Part shown: in pieces, positions 1 to 10,910 of the stretch | How the letters are laid out: each line of letters starts with the position of its first letter | How positions within the stretch are numbered: position 1 is the stretch's first letter | Source of the DNA: an uncultured Pseudomonadota bacterium | GTDB lineage: Bacteria; Myxococcota_A; UBA9042; PHBI01; CALCNF01 | NCBI GenBank assembly: GCA_937897815.1 | Contig: CALCNF010000010.1 | Location: forward strand, 1 to 32,234 | Length of the DNA: 32,234 nucleotides | Direction of reading: 5' to 3' | Made by a program: the position numbers and the translations under genes | Notes under the pieces: model-generated | The model's database searches: none | What the model was told of the DNA's origin: nothing | What the model saw: the letters and a program-made list of their open reading frames with translations, nothing else

Positions 1-1764
<1,764 letters not shown>

Positions 1765-1826
1765 ATGAGTCCACTCCATGAGGCGCTTGCGCCACCCTGA
1801 GCCGTGGCGTATCAACCTGTGTCCTG

Positions 1827-1841
1827 CCCCACAACGTGGGG
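1827..1841. other. Small inverted repeat between gmd and the importer genes
   Basis: CCCCAC-AAC-GTGGGG, a 6-bp perfect inverted repeat in the 166-nt divergent region. It could be an operator half-site pair or a hairpin in the leader of the binding-protein mRNA. I see no recognisable riboswitch or Fur box here. Confidence 0.25.
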
Positions 1842-1930
1842 GCTTTGCCGCTCTTAGCAGACGGTTCATTGTGCGCGCAACCAACCCCGACATACGACGG
1901 TCGTTCTCCAGACTCGTGCATCGCCGCTCC

Positions 1931-2812
1931 ATGGCGGGCGTGGCGCTCGTGCTGGCGACGCTCTTGGCGACGACCCTGGGATGCTCCCGACCACCTGAAA
2001 GTCCTCAGGGTCTGTCCGAGGGCGAGGAGCCCCTCGTCTTGAGACGTCAGCGTGTCGTCTCCTTGACGCCCTCGATCACCCACCTCGTGCAGGGCCTCGG
2101 TCGAGGCGACCGTCTCGTCGGCACGAGCCGACACGGGAGCGTAGAGGGGGTTCCTATCGTCGCCGATCTGGAGCCCCGGATCGAGGCGATCCTCAAGGTG
2201 GATCCCGATCTCGTGCTCATCGGTCGCTACCCCTCTCTGAAGGAGGACATCGAGGGCTTGCGCGCCCACGGTCTTCAGGTCCTCGATCTCCCTCTCGACA
2301 GCCTGGGGGACATGCGGGCGGCCATCGATCTACTGGGCGACCGACTCCAGGCCAAGGCCCGGGCGAGCACGCTGGCTCGACAGCTCGATCAGGCGATCAA
2401 GGAGACCCGGCGGATGGCGACCCGCTGGTCGGACGCCCCGCCTCGCGCGCTCCTCGTCTTCGACATCATGGACGGCACGGTGTTTACGACGGGCGGCGGC
2501 GATCACCTCGCCGAGATCCTCGACATCGTCGGCGCCGTCAACGTCTCGGAGGGCGGTCCGCTCACGAGCCGAATCTCCCTGGAGAAGGTGACCGCCCTCG
2601 AGCCGGACATCATCGTGCACGTGGCTCCAAGCGACCGCTTCAAGTCCGGCGCGGAGGCCCTGGCGTTCTGGAAGAGAGCCGCCCCGGTGCCCGCCGTGAC
2701 GCGAGCGCAGGTGCACGTCTGGCCAGACGACAGCCTGGCGACCCACGGCCCCAATCTCCCGAGCGCCATCCGACGCTTCGGCGGTCTGATCCAGGGAGCG
2801 GCTGAGCGATGA
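1931..2812 (+). CDS. ABC importer substrate-binding lipoprotein (BtuF/FecB type)
   Basis: Periplasmic or lipid-anchored binding protein of a cobalamin, heme or siderophore importer. The start [18 protein letters not shown] is a lipoprotein signal peptide with lipobox TLGC (Cys18). The family core follows: [17 protein letters not shown], a VGTSRH segment, then a VDPDLVLIG segment typical of the BtuF-like helical-backbone fold. The ATG at 1931 is preferred because it places the lipobox at residue 18, but no clear Shine-Dalgarno precedes it. A GTG at 1871 would add a basic n-region and remains possible. The stop overlaps the permease ATG. No cobalamin riboswitch is recognisable in the 166 bases upstream, so the substrate is undecided. 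Confidence 0.85.
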   Translation: MAGVALVLATLLATTLGCSRPPESPQGLSEGEEPLVLRRQRVVSLTPSITHLVQGLGRGDRLVGTSRHGSVEGVPIVADLEPRIEAILKVDPDLVLIGRYPSLKEDIEGLRAHGLQVLDLPLDSLGDMRAAIDLLGDRLQAKARASTLARQLDQAIKETRRMATRWSDAPPRALLVFDIMDGTVFTTGGGDHLAEILDIVGAVNVSEGGPLTSRISLEKVTALEPDIIVHVAPSDRFKSGAEALAFWKRAAPVPAVTRAQVHVWPDDSLATHGPNLPSAIRRFGGLIQGAAER

Positions 2813-3819
2813 GCGCCCCCCTCACGGCGCGCCGCCTCGTCGTCGTGCTCTGCGCTATGACGGCGCTGGTTTGCATCGCCACGATCCTGAGCCTCCTGGT
2901 CGGTGATCTGGAGCTCTCCCTGGAGCGCGCCTGGCTCGACCCCACGAGCGTCGACGGGCGCGTCCTGTTCGATCATCGACTCCCTAGGACCCTCCTCGGG
3001 CTCCTCACCGGCGCCGTACTCGGGGCCGCCGGGGCGATCCTGCAGGGACTCCTGAGAAACGCTCTGGCGGACCCCTTCGTGCTGGGCGTCTCGGGCGGGG
3101 CCGCTTTGGGCTCCGCCGTCGTAGGCCTCACGGGCCTGGTCGCCTTCGTCGCAGAGCCTGTAGGCGGGTTTATCGGCGCGCTCCTGGCGCTCGCCCTGGT
3201 CACGCGCGTGGCCTCGCACGAGGGAAGAATCTCTCCTCTTCGCATGCTCCTGGTCGGGATCGTCTTCAACAGCTTCGCGGGCGCCCTGATGATGGTGCTC
3301 CAGGCGATCGGCGACGCCGACGCGGTCCAGCGGGTCCTCTTGCGGCTTATGGGAAGCCTCTCGGTGAACCCGTCGCGGCCCCTGCTCGTGCCCACGGTCG
3401 CCCTGGGCTCCATCCTGGGTCTCGTCATCGCCATGTCGAGACCTCGAGCCCTCGATCTGCTCGCCTTCGGAGATCGCACGGCCCGCTCCCTGGGCGTGAA
3501 CCCAGAGGCGGTCCGCAAACGTGTCTTTCTCGCCCTCTCTTTGGCCCTCGGAGTCGTCGTCGCGGCCACGGGGCTCATCGGCTTCGTCGGGCTGATCGTC
3601 CCCCATGGAGTTCGGACCCTCACGGGACCCGATCATCGGCTGATGGTGCCGGCGTGCGCCCTCGCTGGCGCCGCCCTGGTCGTCACCGCCGACGCGACCG
3701 TCCGAGCGCTGGCTGGACCCCTGGGCACCGAGCTGCCCGTCGGCGTTCTCACCACGGGACTCGGCGGCCCCCTGTTCCTGATCTTGATGGCGCGGGCGGC
3801 CAGAGGAGCCCGCTCATGA
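2809..3819 (+). CDS. FecCD/BtuC-family ABC transporter permease
   Basis: Integral inner-membrane permease, 336 residues, the standard length for the family. Hydrophobic segments run through the whole protein. The conserved GAILQGLLRNALADPFVLGV stretch near residue 70 and a GFVGLIVPHGVR motif in the C-terminal third are FecCD/BtuC hallmarks; the latter is the cytoplasmic coupling region. The ATG overlaps the TGA of the binding-protein gene (ATGA at 2809), and the last codons overlap the ATPase start in the same way. This gives a translationally coupled three-gene importer for a metal chelate or corrinoid. The substrate cannot be read from this subunit. Confidence 0.92.
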   Translation: MSAPLTARRLVVVLCAMTALVCIATILSLLVGDLELSLERAWLDPTSVDGRVLFDHRLPRTLLGLLTGAVLGAAGAILQGLLRNALADPFVLGVSGGAALGSAVVGLTGLVAFVAEPVGGFIGALLALALVTRVASHEGRISPLRMLLVGIVFNSFAGALMMVLQAIGDADAVQRVLLRLMGSLSVNPSRPLLVPTVALGSILGLVIAMSRPRALDLLAFGDRTARSLGVNPEAVRKRVFLALSLALGVVVAATGLIGFVGLIVPHGVRTLTGPDHRLMVPACALAGAALVVTADATVRALAGPLGTELPVGVLTTGLGGPLFLILMARAARGARS

Positions 3820-4604
3820 ACCGAGTCGGCGAGACCATCCGAGCCGAGGGGCTCCGTGTCGAGGTGGGAAACGTGACCCTGCTAGAGGACGTCTCTCTGG
3901 AGCTCCCGGCTGGCGCGCTGACCGTCATTATGGGCCCCAACGGCGCCGGGAAGACCACGCTGATCCGCGCGATCGGCGGCCTGGATCAGCCGACGACCGG
4001 CCAGATCCGATGGGGAGGGAGCGCGCTCGACGAGCTGGAGCCCCTGGAGCGAGCGCGACGCGTCGCTCACGTCGGACATGAGGCGAGCCCCCCGTTCCCC
4101 TGGACGGTCCTCGAGTTGGTCCTGATGGGGCGAGCACCCCACCTGGGTCTCCGCGGTCTAGAACGAGAGGAGGACCGACGCCTGGCCCTCTCAGCGCTGG
4201 AAGCGGTGGAGCTCCAAGCGCTCGCTGAGCGCCGCGTCGACAGCTTGAGCGCCGGCGAGACCCAGCGGCTGATGTGGGCGCGCGCCTTGTGCCAACAGAC
4301 GCCTATCCTGATGCTCGACGAGCCGATCAGCCACCAGGATCCCCGCCACGCCCTGAGGCTCATGGAGCGGCTGCGGGCGCACACGTCCAGCGGCCACACG
4401 GTGGTCACGGTCCTTCACGACGTATCCCTGGCGCTCCGTTACGCCGACCACGTGGTCCTCTTGTGCGACGGTCGGGTGCGCTCAAGCGGGCCATCTTCAG
4501 AGGTGACCCTCGAGCTCCTGACCGAGATCTACGGAGCGCCCTGTCGAAGAGAGGGCGACCACCTGGTGTTCGATCCACCGCCAGACGCTGAGACGACTCT
4601 CTAA
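3816..4604 (+). CDS. ABC transporter ATPase (BtuD/FecE type) with His at the Q-loop position
   Basis: Cytoplasmic ATPase that powers the upstream permease; 262 residues. Walker A is GPNGAGKTT (residues 40-48), the signature is LSAGETQR (144-151), Walker B is LMLDEP (165-170), and the H-loop is VLHDVSL. At the Q-loop, where family members read L-x-x-P-Q, the sequence is VAHVGHEAS, so His88 seems to replace the Gln that contacts the Mg-ATP and couples to the permease. The signature has LSAGE instead of LSGGE, and the D-loop reads SHQD instead of S-x-LD. The ATG at 3816 overlaps the permease stop (ATGA). The open frame extends back to 3654 inside btuC, which is not part of the gene. Confidence 0.92.
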   Translation: MNRVGETIRAEGLRVEVGNVTLLEDVSLELPAGALTVIMGPNGAGKTTLIRAIGGLDQPTTGQIRWGGSALDELEPLERARRVAHVGHEASPPFPWTVLELVLMGRAPHLGLRGLEREEDRRLALSALEAVELQALAERRVDSLSAGETQRLMWARALCQQTPILMLDEPISHQDPRHALRLMERLRAHTSSGHTVVTVLHDVSLALRYADHVVLLCDGRVRSSGPSSEVTLELLTEIYGAPCRREGDHLVFDPPPDAETTL

Positions 4605-4630
4605 GGGCGCTCGTCTCTGACGCCAGTTCT

Positions 4631-4659
4631 TCGACGGGGAGGCGCCCCATCGATATGCT
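4631..4659 (+). promoter_or_regulatory. Candidate sigma70-type promoter, possibly leaderless
   Basis: TCGACG (4631-4636), a 17-nt spacer and TATGCT (4654-4659) match the -35 and -10 consensus at four of six positions each. The -10 box ends 6 nt before the ATG at 4666, which puts the expected transcription start on or next to that ATG. The only purine-rich SD-like run, GGGGAGG at 4636-4642, is 23 nt from the start and too far to act. Confidence 0.4.
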
Positions 4660-4665
4660 CGTCCA

Positions 4666-7005
4666 ATGCGCTCCCTGATGCCCATGTCTGCCCTCGCCCT
4701 CGCGTCCAGCCTCCTCGTGAGCTGCACGACGCGACCCGCGGTCTCCCCGGTGAGCCCCCAGGAGCCGCCAGAGACGGTCATCGCTCCGATACAGGCGCCC
4801 GAAGAGGCCCCCGCAGAGAGGCCCCTGAAGGTCGCCGAGCTCACCCCCTACTTCAGCTCAGGTCCCCTGGCGCGAGCGCTGAAGGCCTACCACGAGGGGG
4901 AGAACGATCTGGCCGCCACGATCTTCGACGCCTACACCCTGCAGCGCGCCTCCAATGAGGCGCCCGTCCTGAGCGCCCGCTTCTTGGCGCTCCTCGCCCA
5001 CAGCGACGCCGGCCGAACCGCTGAGGCCGCTGAGGGCCTAGACGCTCTCGCCTCCCAGTGGCCCCTGCTCGCGGACTACGCCTCCCTGTTCGCCGGCGCG
5101 GCGCACCTCAAAACGGAGGGCTACGAGGAGGCCGTGCAGTCCCTGGAGCGCGTCCCGGAGGACTCGACCATCCGAGGCCGCGCGATCGCGACGCACGCCC
5201 GCGCGCTCGTGAAGCTCAAGCGCTTCGAGGCGGCGCGTGACCTCCTCGAGACCGATCTCCGGCGCGACGACGGCCAGCTGAGTCACTGGAATCTCCTCGC
5301 CGAGGTGCACGACGGGCTGGACTCCGCGGGCGCCCGGCACGCGGCGCTGCGCGAGGTCGCCTCTCGCTACCCCCATCGCTCCGAGGGGCGCGCGGCGCGG
5401 GCCGCCCTGGGCTCTAAGCCTGGCTTCTCACGAGAGCAGCGGCTGCGCATCGCCCGGGTCTACCACGACCGCCACGAGCACAAGCAGGCGGTGAAGGCGC
5501 TCAAGGCCACCCTGGAGCTCACGACCGAGGGCGATGACCTCTGGTGTCAGGGCAAGATCATGCTCGGTCGCACCCTGGAGAAGATGAAGAAGCGCGCCGA
5601 GGCCTGGCCCCACTTCGAGGACGCTCTGCGATGCGAAGGTGACGCCCTCGCGTCGGCGACATTTCTCGGTGGACGCAACCGCCTGCGCGCGGAGAAGTTT
5701 CAGGCGGCGGAGAGCCTCCTGGCGCATCACCTTGAGGCCTTCAGCGACCGCACGACGGCGGACGACGCTGCTCTGATGCGCGCGTCAGCCGCGCGACGAT
5801 CCGGACACGAGAAGCTGGCCGACGAGCGGCTGCTCGAGCAGCTCGAGCGTTGGCCTCGCGGGGATATGGCGGACGCGGCCACCTGGGCCCTGCTCTGGCC
5901 GCGGATCTCCGCGGAGTCCTGGAAGGAGGCCATTGAGGTCGCTGATACCGCCCTCCGGCTCGTGCCTCGTGAGCGCTCCTATCGCGCCGAAGGACGGACC
6001 AGCTACTGGCGCGCGGTCGCCCTTCACGAGACGGGCGATCAGGAGGCCGCGGTCGCGGGCTGGCGATCGGTGATGAAGGCCTACCCCCTGTCCTGGTACG
6101 CGCTCATGGCGTACCAGCGCCTCGACCGACTCGGCCTCGCGAGCGACGCGCTCAAGACCATCATGACCGAGACCCAGACGCCACCCGATCCCCTCGAGCG
6201 TGTCCCCGAGTCCATGGCCGCCTCCGTGAGATTTCAAAAGGGCGTCGCCCTGGCCAGGATGGGCCTCATGAAGAACGCGCGCCGAGAGTTCGCGCGACTC
6301 AAGGTCAGCGACGAACCCGAGGAGCGACGAGCCTCGACCTGGACGCTCATCGCTCTCTACGACCAGGTGGGCGCCCACGACTCGGCGACGGGTCTGGCCC
6401 GAGCGGAGGAGCCCTGGTTCGGTCAGAGCTGGCCTGTGGGTCACATGAAGCGCCTGTGGGAGCTCGCTCACCCGAGGGCCTACGCGGAGCATGTAGAGCC
6501 GTGGGCCAAGACCCGCGAGATCAACCCGTACTGGATCTGGGCCATCATGCGCGAGGAGTCGAGCTTCAACCCGACGATCGAGAGCTGGGCCAACGCGACG
6601 GGCCTCATGCAGATCATCTTGCCGACCGCCAAGGGCCTGGTCCGCGGGACCAAGATCCCTCCGACCAAGGCCTCGCTCCGCAAGCCCGCCATCGCGGTCG
6701 AGCTGGGCTCCAAGCTCCTCGCTCAGCTGATCAAAGAGCATCCCAGCCTCCCCCTGGCCTCCACGGGCTACAACGCGGGAAGCGGCGCCACGAGGAGCTG
6801 GCGGCGACGCTTCGGGCACCTGGAGCTCGATCGACTCGTTGAGCACATCACCTACAAGGAGGCCCGGGGATACGCCAAGCGCGTGAGCCGGTCGGTCGCC
6901 CGGTATAGCTGGCTCTACGGTCGAGGAGAGGGGGCCGCGGAGGACGGAGCGCAGGGACCGTTCGTGGTCTGGGCACCCAGCCTCGATCCTCCCGATCCTC
7001 GCTAG
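4666..7005 (+). CDS. slt: Soluble lytic murein transglycosylase lipoprotein (Slt70-like)
   Basis: Envelope peptidoglycan-cleaving enzyme that would cut the MurNAc-GlcNAc bond to give 1,6-anhydro ends. The 779-residue protein begins with a lipoprotein signal (LLVSC, Cys20). It continues with some 550 residues of helical TPR-like repeats, as in the Slt70 superhelical ring, and ends with an SLT catalytic domain from about residue 615. That domain contains WAIMREESSFNP (catalytic Glu631, second Glu of REES), ATGLMQIILPTAK and a STGYNAGSGAT motif, all hallmarks of the family. It lies 39 nt upstream of the coiled-coil gene that opens the MoxR/vWA cluster and may share its transcript. E. coli Slt70 is not a lipoprotein; this one appears lipidated. 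Confidence 0.92.
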   Translation: MRSLMPMSALALASSLLVSCTTRPAVSPVSPQEPPETVIAPIQAPEEAPAERPLKVAELTPYFSSGPLARALKAYHEGENDLAATIFDAYTLQRASNEAPVLSARFLALLAHSDAGRTAEAAEGLDALASQWPLLADYASLFAGAAHLKTEGYEEAVQSLERVPEDSTIRGRAIATHARALVKLKRFEAARDLLETDLRRDDGQLSHWNLLAEVHDGLDSAGARHAALREVASRYPHRSEGRAARAALGSKPGFSREQRLRIARVYHDRHEHKQAVKALKATLELTTEGDDLWCQGKIMLGRTLEKMKKRAEAWPHFEDALRCEGDALASATFLGGRNRLRAEKFQAAESLLAHHLEAFSDRTTADDAALMRASAARRSGHEKLADERLLEQLERWPRGDMADAATWALLWPRISAESWKEAIEVADTALRLVPRERSYRAEGRTSYWRAVALHETGDQEAAVAGWRSVMKAYPLSWYALMAYQRLDRLGLASDALKTIMTETQTPPDPLERVPESMAASVRFQKGVALARMGLMKNARREFARLKVSDEPEERRASTWTLIALYDQVGAHDSATGLARAEEPWFGQSWPVGHMKRLWELAHPRAYAEHVEPWAKTREINPYWIWAIMREESSFNPTIESWANATGLMQIILPTAKGLVRGTKIPPTKASLRKPAIAVELGSKLLAQLIKEHPSLPLASTGYNAGSGATRSWRRRFGHLELDRLVEHITYKEARGYAKRVSRSVARYSWLYGRGEGAAEDGAQGPFVVWAPSLDPPDPR

Positions 7006-7044
7006 GTTTCGACCTGGGGAAGATCCCGAGGGGAATCTCGCGCT

Positions 7045-8946
7045 ATGCTGCGTGTGTTCTTCTTCAGGGATGGCCCTCCGAACACCATGAACCGACTCCT
7101 CTCCACCGACCTCCAGGTCGCCGTCGCGCGGGTGCGCCGACGGTTGCGCGCCCAACGCGTCCTGGAGCGCGCGGTCACGGCGCTCGCGGGCGCGGGGATT
7201 CTCATCGCCCTGGCCACGCTGCTCGACCGCCTCTATTGGGTCGCTCCCTCCATCCTCGACGGTGCGGTGGGACTCGGAGTTGTGATCGTCATCGGGGCGA
7301 CGCTGGAGGCCGCCCGCCGCGCGCCCAGTGACCTCGAAGCCGCCCGACGGCTCGATCGCCATCTGGGGACGGGCGACCGCTTCGCCGCGGCCGTCGACTT
7401 CGCCAATCGGGCCGAGCCGACGGCGTGGATGCTCGCGGCCATCGCGGACGCCCGCCGACACCTCGACCCTGAGCGGTCTGAGACCGCGGCCCCGCTCCGG
7501 ATGCCCCGTCACGGACGTCTGGCCGTGATCGCCCTGGTCACCTGGTTCGGCGCGGCCGCTCTCCTGATTCCCATGGACGAGGTGGAGGCCCAAGGCCTGG
7601 CTCGGTCGGCGACCCCCGGGCCCTTCGCCCTGGGGGCCGTCGCCCTCGACGCCGTCGCCCAGGAGGAGCTGTTGGCTCAGGAGGTCCAGGAGACGGCTGA
7701 GATAGACGAGAGCCTGGACCCCCAGATCCAGGAGGCCACCGAGGACCTCAACCAGCTGATCCGAGGCCTCCGCACCCAGAACCTGAGGCTGGAGACGGCC
7801 CACCAACGCCTCGCCAGCCTGGAGGCGCGTCTGGAGAGCTTCGCCCGGGAGACCGGCGAAGACGCCCTCAAAGAGCTGGAGCGAGCCAAGCGAGCGGCCG
7901 CCCGACGAAAGAAGACAGGGCGCGATATCAGCCCCCTCCTTGAGGCCATTCGTGAGGCCCGCTGGAGAGAGGCCGCCGAGGCCCTCGAGGCCATCGCCAA
8001 GAAGGGCCCGAAGAGCCGCCGGCGGCTGGGCCGAGACCTGGAGCGGCTCGCCAAGCGCCTGGAGAGCGAGCGCTCCAAGCGTGAACAGAAGCTTCGCCAG
8101 GAGCGGAGACGGCTCAAGAAGAAGAGAGCGGACTCGGGCTCCCTGAGCCGCCGAGACCGGCGACGCCTGCGCAAGAACCAGCGCGCGCTGGAGCGACTGG
8201 AGCGCGAGGCCGCGCGGGCCGGTGAGACCGGAAGGCAGCTGGAACGCCTGGAGCGCGAGCTCCAGAGCGCCGCCCAGGACCTGCTCCGACGCTCGGGCGC
8301 TTCCGACCTCTCGCCCGAGGCCCTCAAGCGAGCCGCTGACCTCCTGAGACGGCTTCAGAAGAGCGAGCGCAGTCGCGCCCAGATGCGTCGGCTGGCCGCC
8401 CGATCGGAGGCGATCCGCGAGCTGCTCCGTCGCGCCGCTGAGCGGGGCAAGAAGGGCCAGGACGGCCAGAAGAAGAACGGGAGGACCCGCTTCATGCGGC
8501 TGGCGCGTGGCGACGGCGAGCCCAAGGGAGGCGGAGCCGGCAAGCGGGGAGGGAAGAAGGGAAAGAGCGTGGGCATGCTCACGCGCTCCGGGGTCGCCCG
8601 CGTTCAGGTCATGAGCCAGGGGGCCGGTGGCGCCACGAGCGGCCGCGACCCATCCCGCTCTGGAGACAGCTCGGTCGGACACGGGCACGACCCCGACATG
8701 CTCGGGGAGCGCGAGCGAACCCCTGTGCGCGCCACGGACGTGAACGTCGCTGGTGAAGAGGGCGAGGGGCCATCGAGCACCCAGGTCGTCTCCGCCGCCG
8801 CCCAGCGCGGCTTCGCGACCCGAGGATGGAAGCGGGTCCATCAAGACTATCGGACCGTGGTCGAGGAGCGCATGGAGCGCCAGGCCATCCCCGCGGGACA
8901 CCGGCGCTACGTGCGTCGTTACTTCAACCTCATCCGCCCCCGTTGA
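7045..8946 (+). CDS. Membrane-anchored basic coiled-coil protein (DUF4175-like)
   Basis: 633-residue protein that opens the MoxR/vWA cluster. It has three hydrophobic segments in the first 180 residues (around AGAGILIALATLL, LGVVIVIGAT and LAVIALVTWFGAAALLI). A long, very Arg/Lys/Glu-rich helical region at about residues 210-480 is likely coiled coil. A Gly/Ser linker follows, and the C-terminal tail ends RRYVRRYFNLIRPR. The layout resembles DUF4175-type proteins found beside MoxR and vWA genes, but I cannot confirm that assignment. The start is uncertain. The ATG at 7045 has a GAGGGGA 10 nt upstream; the ATG at 7087 (MNRLLSTDLQVAVARV) begins the conserved-looking part but has no SD. It is probably a scaffold for the neighbouring ATPase and vWA proteins (inference). 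Confidence 0.78.
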   Translation: MLRVFFFRDGPPNTMNRLLSTDLQVAVARVRRRLRAQRVLERAVTALAGAGILIALATLLDRLYWVAPSILDGAVGLGVVIVIGATLEAARRAPSDLEAARRLDRHLGTGDRFAAAVDFANRAEPTAWMLAAIADARRHLDPERSETAAPLRMPRHGRLAVIALVTWFGAAALLIPMDEVEAQGLARSATPGPFALGAVALDAVAQEELLAQEVQETAEIDESLDPQIQEATEDLNQLIRGLRTQNLRLETAHQRLASLEARLESFARETGEDALKELERAKRAAARRKKTGRDISPLLEAIREARWREAAEALEAIAKKGPKSRRRLGRDLERLAKRLESERSKREQKLRQERRRLKKKRADSGSLSRRDRRRLRKNQRALERLEREAARAGETGRQLERLERELQSAAQDLLRRSGASDLSPEALKRAADLLRRLQKSERSRAQMRRLAARSEAIRELLRRAAERGKKGQDGQKKNGRTRFMRLARGDGEPKGGGAGKRGGKKGKSVGMLTRSGVARVQVMSQGAGGATSGRDPSRSGDSSVGHGHDPDMLGERERTPVRATDVNVAGEEGEGPSSTQVVSAAAQRGFATRGWKRVHQDYRTVVEERMERQAIPAGHRRYVRRYFNLIRPR

Positions 8947-8964
8947 GGGCAAAGAGGGAACGCT

Positions 8965-9993
8965 ATGACAGCAGAGACAAGACCAGAGGCGACCCTGTCT
9001 CCCGAGGAGATCGAGGAGAAGGTGCGAGCGTTCCAGCGCTCCATCGGGACGCTCAAGGAGGAGATCGGCCGCGTCATCGTCGGCCAATCGGAGGTCGTGG
9101 AGGGGGTGATCCTCGCGCTCCTGGCGAAAGGGCATGTGCTCCTGGAGGGCGTACCAGGGCTCGGCAAGACGCGCCTGGTCAGGACGCTCGCTGAGGCCCT
9201 GGAGTTGGACTTCGCTCGGGTCCAGTTCACCCCGGATCTCATGCCCAGCGACATCACGGGAACCCGAACGGCGGTGCAGGACGCCCGAGGGCAGACCGTG
9301 CTCGACTTCCAGCGTGGCCCCCTGTTCACGAACGTGGTCCTGGCCGACGAGGTGAACCGCGCGACTCCGCGAACCCAATCGGCCATGCTGGAGGCCATGG
9401 CAGAGCGATCGGTGACGATCTCGGGCACGACCCACGAGCTCCCCGATCCCTTCTTCGTCCTCGCGACCCAGAACCCCTTGGAGATGGACGGGACCTACCC
9501 GCTCCCTGAGGCCCAGCTCGACCGCTTTCTGTTCAAGCTGCACGTGGAGAGCCCGACCCCTGAGGAGCTGCACACGATCCTCGACCGCACCACAGGGCGA
9601 GAGGAGCCTCGCGTGCAGAGCGCCCTGTCCCGAGACGAGCTCCTGTCGCTCCGAGCGCTGGTGCGTGACGTCCCGACGCCGCGGCACGTCCAGGAGGTGG
9701 TCGTCCAGCTCATCGAGGCCACTCATCCCGATCGAGAGGCGGCCCCCGAGGCGACCCGTCGCTACGTGCGGTTCGGCGCCTCGCCGCGCGGCGCCCAGGC
9801 GATCCTCGGCGCCGCCAAGGTGCGAGCCATCACCCGCGGGCGATTCTCCGTCGCCACCGAGGACGTTCGCGCGGTGCTCAAGCCTGCCCTTCGACACCGG
9901 CTGATCCGGGGGTTTGAGGGCGAGGCTGAGGGCGTGACCACGGATGTGATCCTCGACGCCATCCTCGATCACGTCGGAGAGGGCGCTCGGTGA
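8965..9993 (+). CDS. moxR: MoxR-family AAA+ ATPase
   Basis: Chaperone-like AAA+ ATPase of 342 residues. MoxR proteins typically act with vWA-domain partners to activate or assemble other complexes. After a helical N-terminal region come VIVGQ, Walker A GVPGLGKT (residues 62-69), FTPDLMPSDITGT, Walker B VVLADEV (Asp128/Glu129), NRATPRTQSAMLEAM and the sensor-1 region LATQNPLE, a near-perfect MoxR signature series. The start is supported by AGAGGG 6 nt before the ATG, directly after the stop of the coiled-coil gene. The last bases (GTGA) overlap the GTG start of the DUF58 gene, so the two are translationally coupled. Confidence 0.97.
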   Translation: MTAETRPEATLSPEEIEEKVRAFQRSIGTLKEEIGRVIVGQSEVVEGVILALLAKGHVLLEGVPGLGKTRLVRTLAEALELDFARVQFTPDLMPSDITGTRTAVQDARGQTVLDFQRGPLFTNVVLADEVNRATPRTQSAMLEAMAERSVTISGTTHELPDPFFVLATQNPLEMDGTYPLPEAQLDRFLFKLHVESPTPEELHTILDRTTGREEPRVQSALSRDELLSLRALVRDVPTPRHVQEVVVQLIEATHPDREAAPEATRRYVRFGASPRGAQAILGAAKVRAITRGRFSVATEDVRAVLKPALRHRLIRGFEGEAEGVTTDVILDAILDHVGEGAR

Positions 9994-10910
9994 GCGCGCT
10001 CAAGGAGGCAAGTCGGAGCCTGGCCGACCCGGAGGACGCGCTCTTTGACGGCGACTTCATGGAGCGTCTGGCCCGCCTGGAGATCGTCGCCAAGCGCGTC
10101 TTCGGAGGGGACAGACGAGGGGAGCGGCGCTCGAAGCGCCTGGGCGCGGGCATCGAGTTCGCTGACCACCGCTCCTACGTTCCGGGAGATGACTTCCGGC
10201 ACATCGATTGGAATATCTACGGTCGCCTGGGCAAGCTGCTGCTCCGGCTCTTTGAAGAGGAGGAGGACGTCACGGTCACCGTGCTCGTCGACACCTCTCG
10301 ATCCATGGCCCTCGGAGAGCCCCCTCGACTGCGAACGGGGCTTCGACTGGCCGCGGCCATGTCCTACATCGCCCTGGCCCACCTCGATCGGGCCCAGGTC
10401 GCCACCTTCGGCGAGGGCATCGGACCGCGCCTTCGGCCCGCCAGGGGCAAGTCCCAGATCTTTCGGATTCTCTCGTTTCTACGAACGGTCGAGGCCACAG
10501 GTGAGACCCGCTTCTCCGACGCGGTCCGCGCCTTCGTCCACCAGGCGCCGAGGGCTGGACCGGTGATCCTCCTGAGCGACCTCTACGCCCAGGATGGTTA
10601 TGAAGAGGGCCTCGAGCGGCTGCTCCATCACGGCTTCGAGCCCCTCGTGGTTCACCTCATGGACCCTCGAGACGCCACACCTGAGCTCCTGGGAGACGTC
10701 GAGCTCATCGACTGTGAGACGGGAGAGCGGCGCGAGTTGACGATCTCTCCGGCGACGCTGCAGCGCTTCGAGCGAGCTTACGGGAGCTGGATCGAGGGGG
10801 TTCGGAGCTTCTGCAAGAATCGACGCGTCGCCCACTTTGAGGCGGACTGCCGTCAGCCGTTCGATCAGATCATGATGGAGCTCCTGCGCACCGGAGAGTT
10901 CACGCGATGA
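9990..10910 (+). CDS. DUF58 protein with vWA-like MIDAS
   Basis: 306-residue DUF58 protein, the usual immediate partner of MoxR. The DUF58 signature RSYVPGDDFRHIDWN is at residues 61-75. A vWA-like fold follows, with the metal-site motif DTSRSM (Asp101, DxSxS), a Thr in the GETRFSDA segment and a later Asp in ILLSDLY. I see no membrane segment, so it is probably cytoplasmic or peripherally bound, unlike many DUF58 proteins that carry two N-terminal helices. The start is GTG at 9990, overlapping the moxR stop (GTGA), and the stop overlaps the next gene (ATGA). Confidence 0.93.
   Translation: MSALKEASRSLADPEDALFDGDFMERLARLEIVAKRVFGGDRRGERRSKRLGAGIEFADHRSYVPGDDFRHIDWNIYGRLGKLLLRLFEEEEDVTVTVLVDTSRSMALGEPPRLRTGLRLAAAMSYIALAHLDRAQVATFGEGIGPRLRPARGKSQIFRILSFLRTVEATGETRFSDAVRAFVHQAPRAGPVILLSDLYAQDGYEEGLERLLHHGFEPLVVHLMDPRDATPELLGDVELIDCETGERRELTISPATLQRFERAYGSWIEGVRSFCKNRRVAHFEADCRQPFDQIMMELLRTGEFTR

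Noticed and set aside
1765-1930. Cobalamin riboswitch upstream of the importer genes
   Set aside because: I looked for a B12-box-like element and paired stems; only a 6-bp inverted repeat is present and the leader is too short for the full riboswitch.
7008-7048. Promoter TTCGAC...TATGCT before the coiled-coil gene
   Set aside because: The spacing is about 29 nt, too long for a sigma70 promoter, and no other -35 box fits.
5785-9972. 1395-codon open frame on the minus strand
   Set aside because: It is antisense to slt, the coiled-coil gene and moxR, whose proteins all show clear motifs. The antisense product is a Leu/Gly/Arg-rich chain without recognisable domains, as expected when GC-rich coding DNA leaves the opposite strand free of stops.
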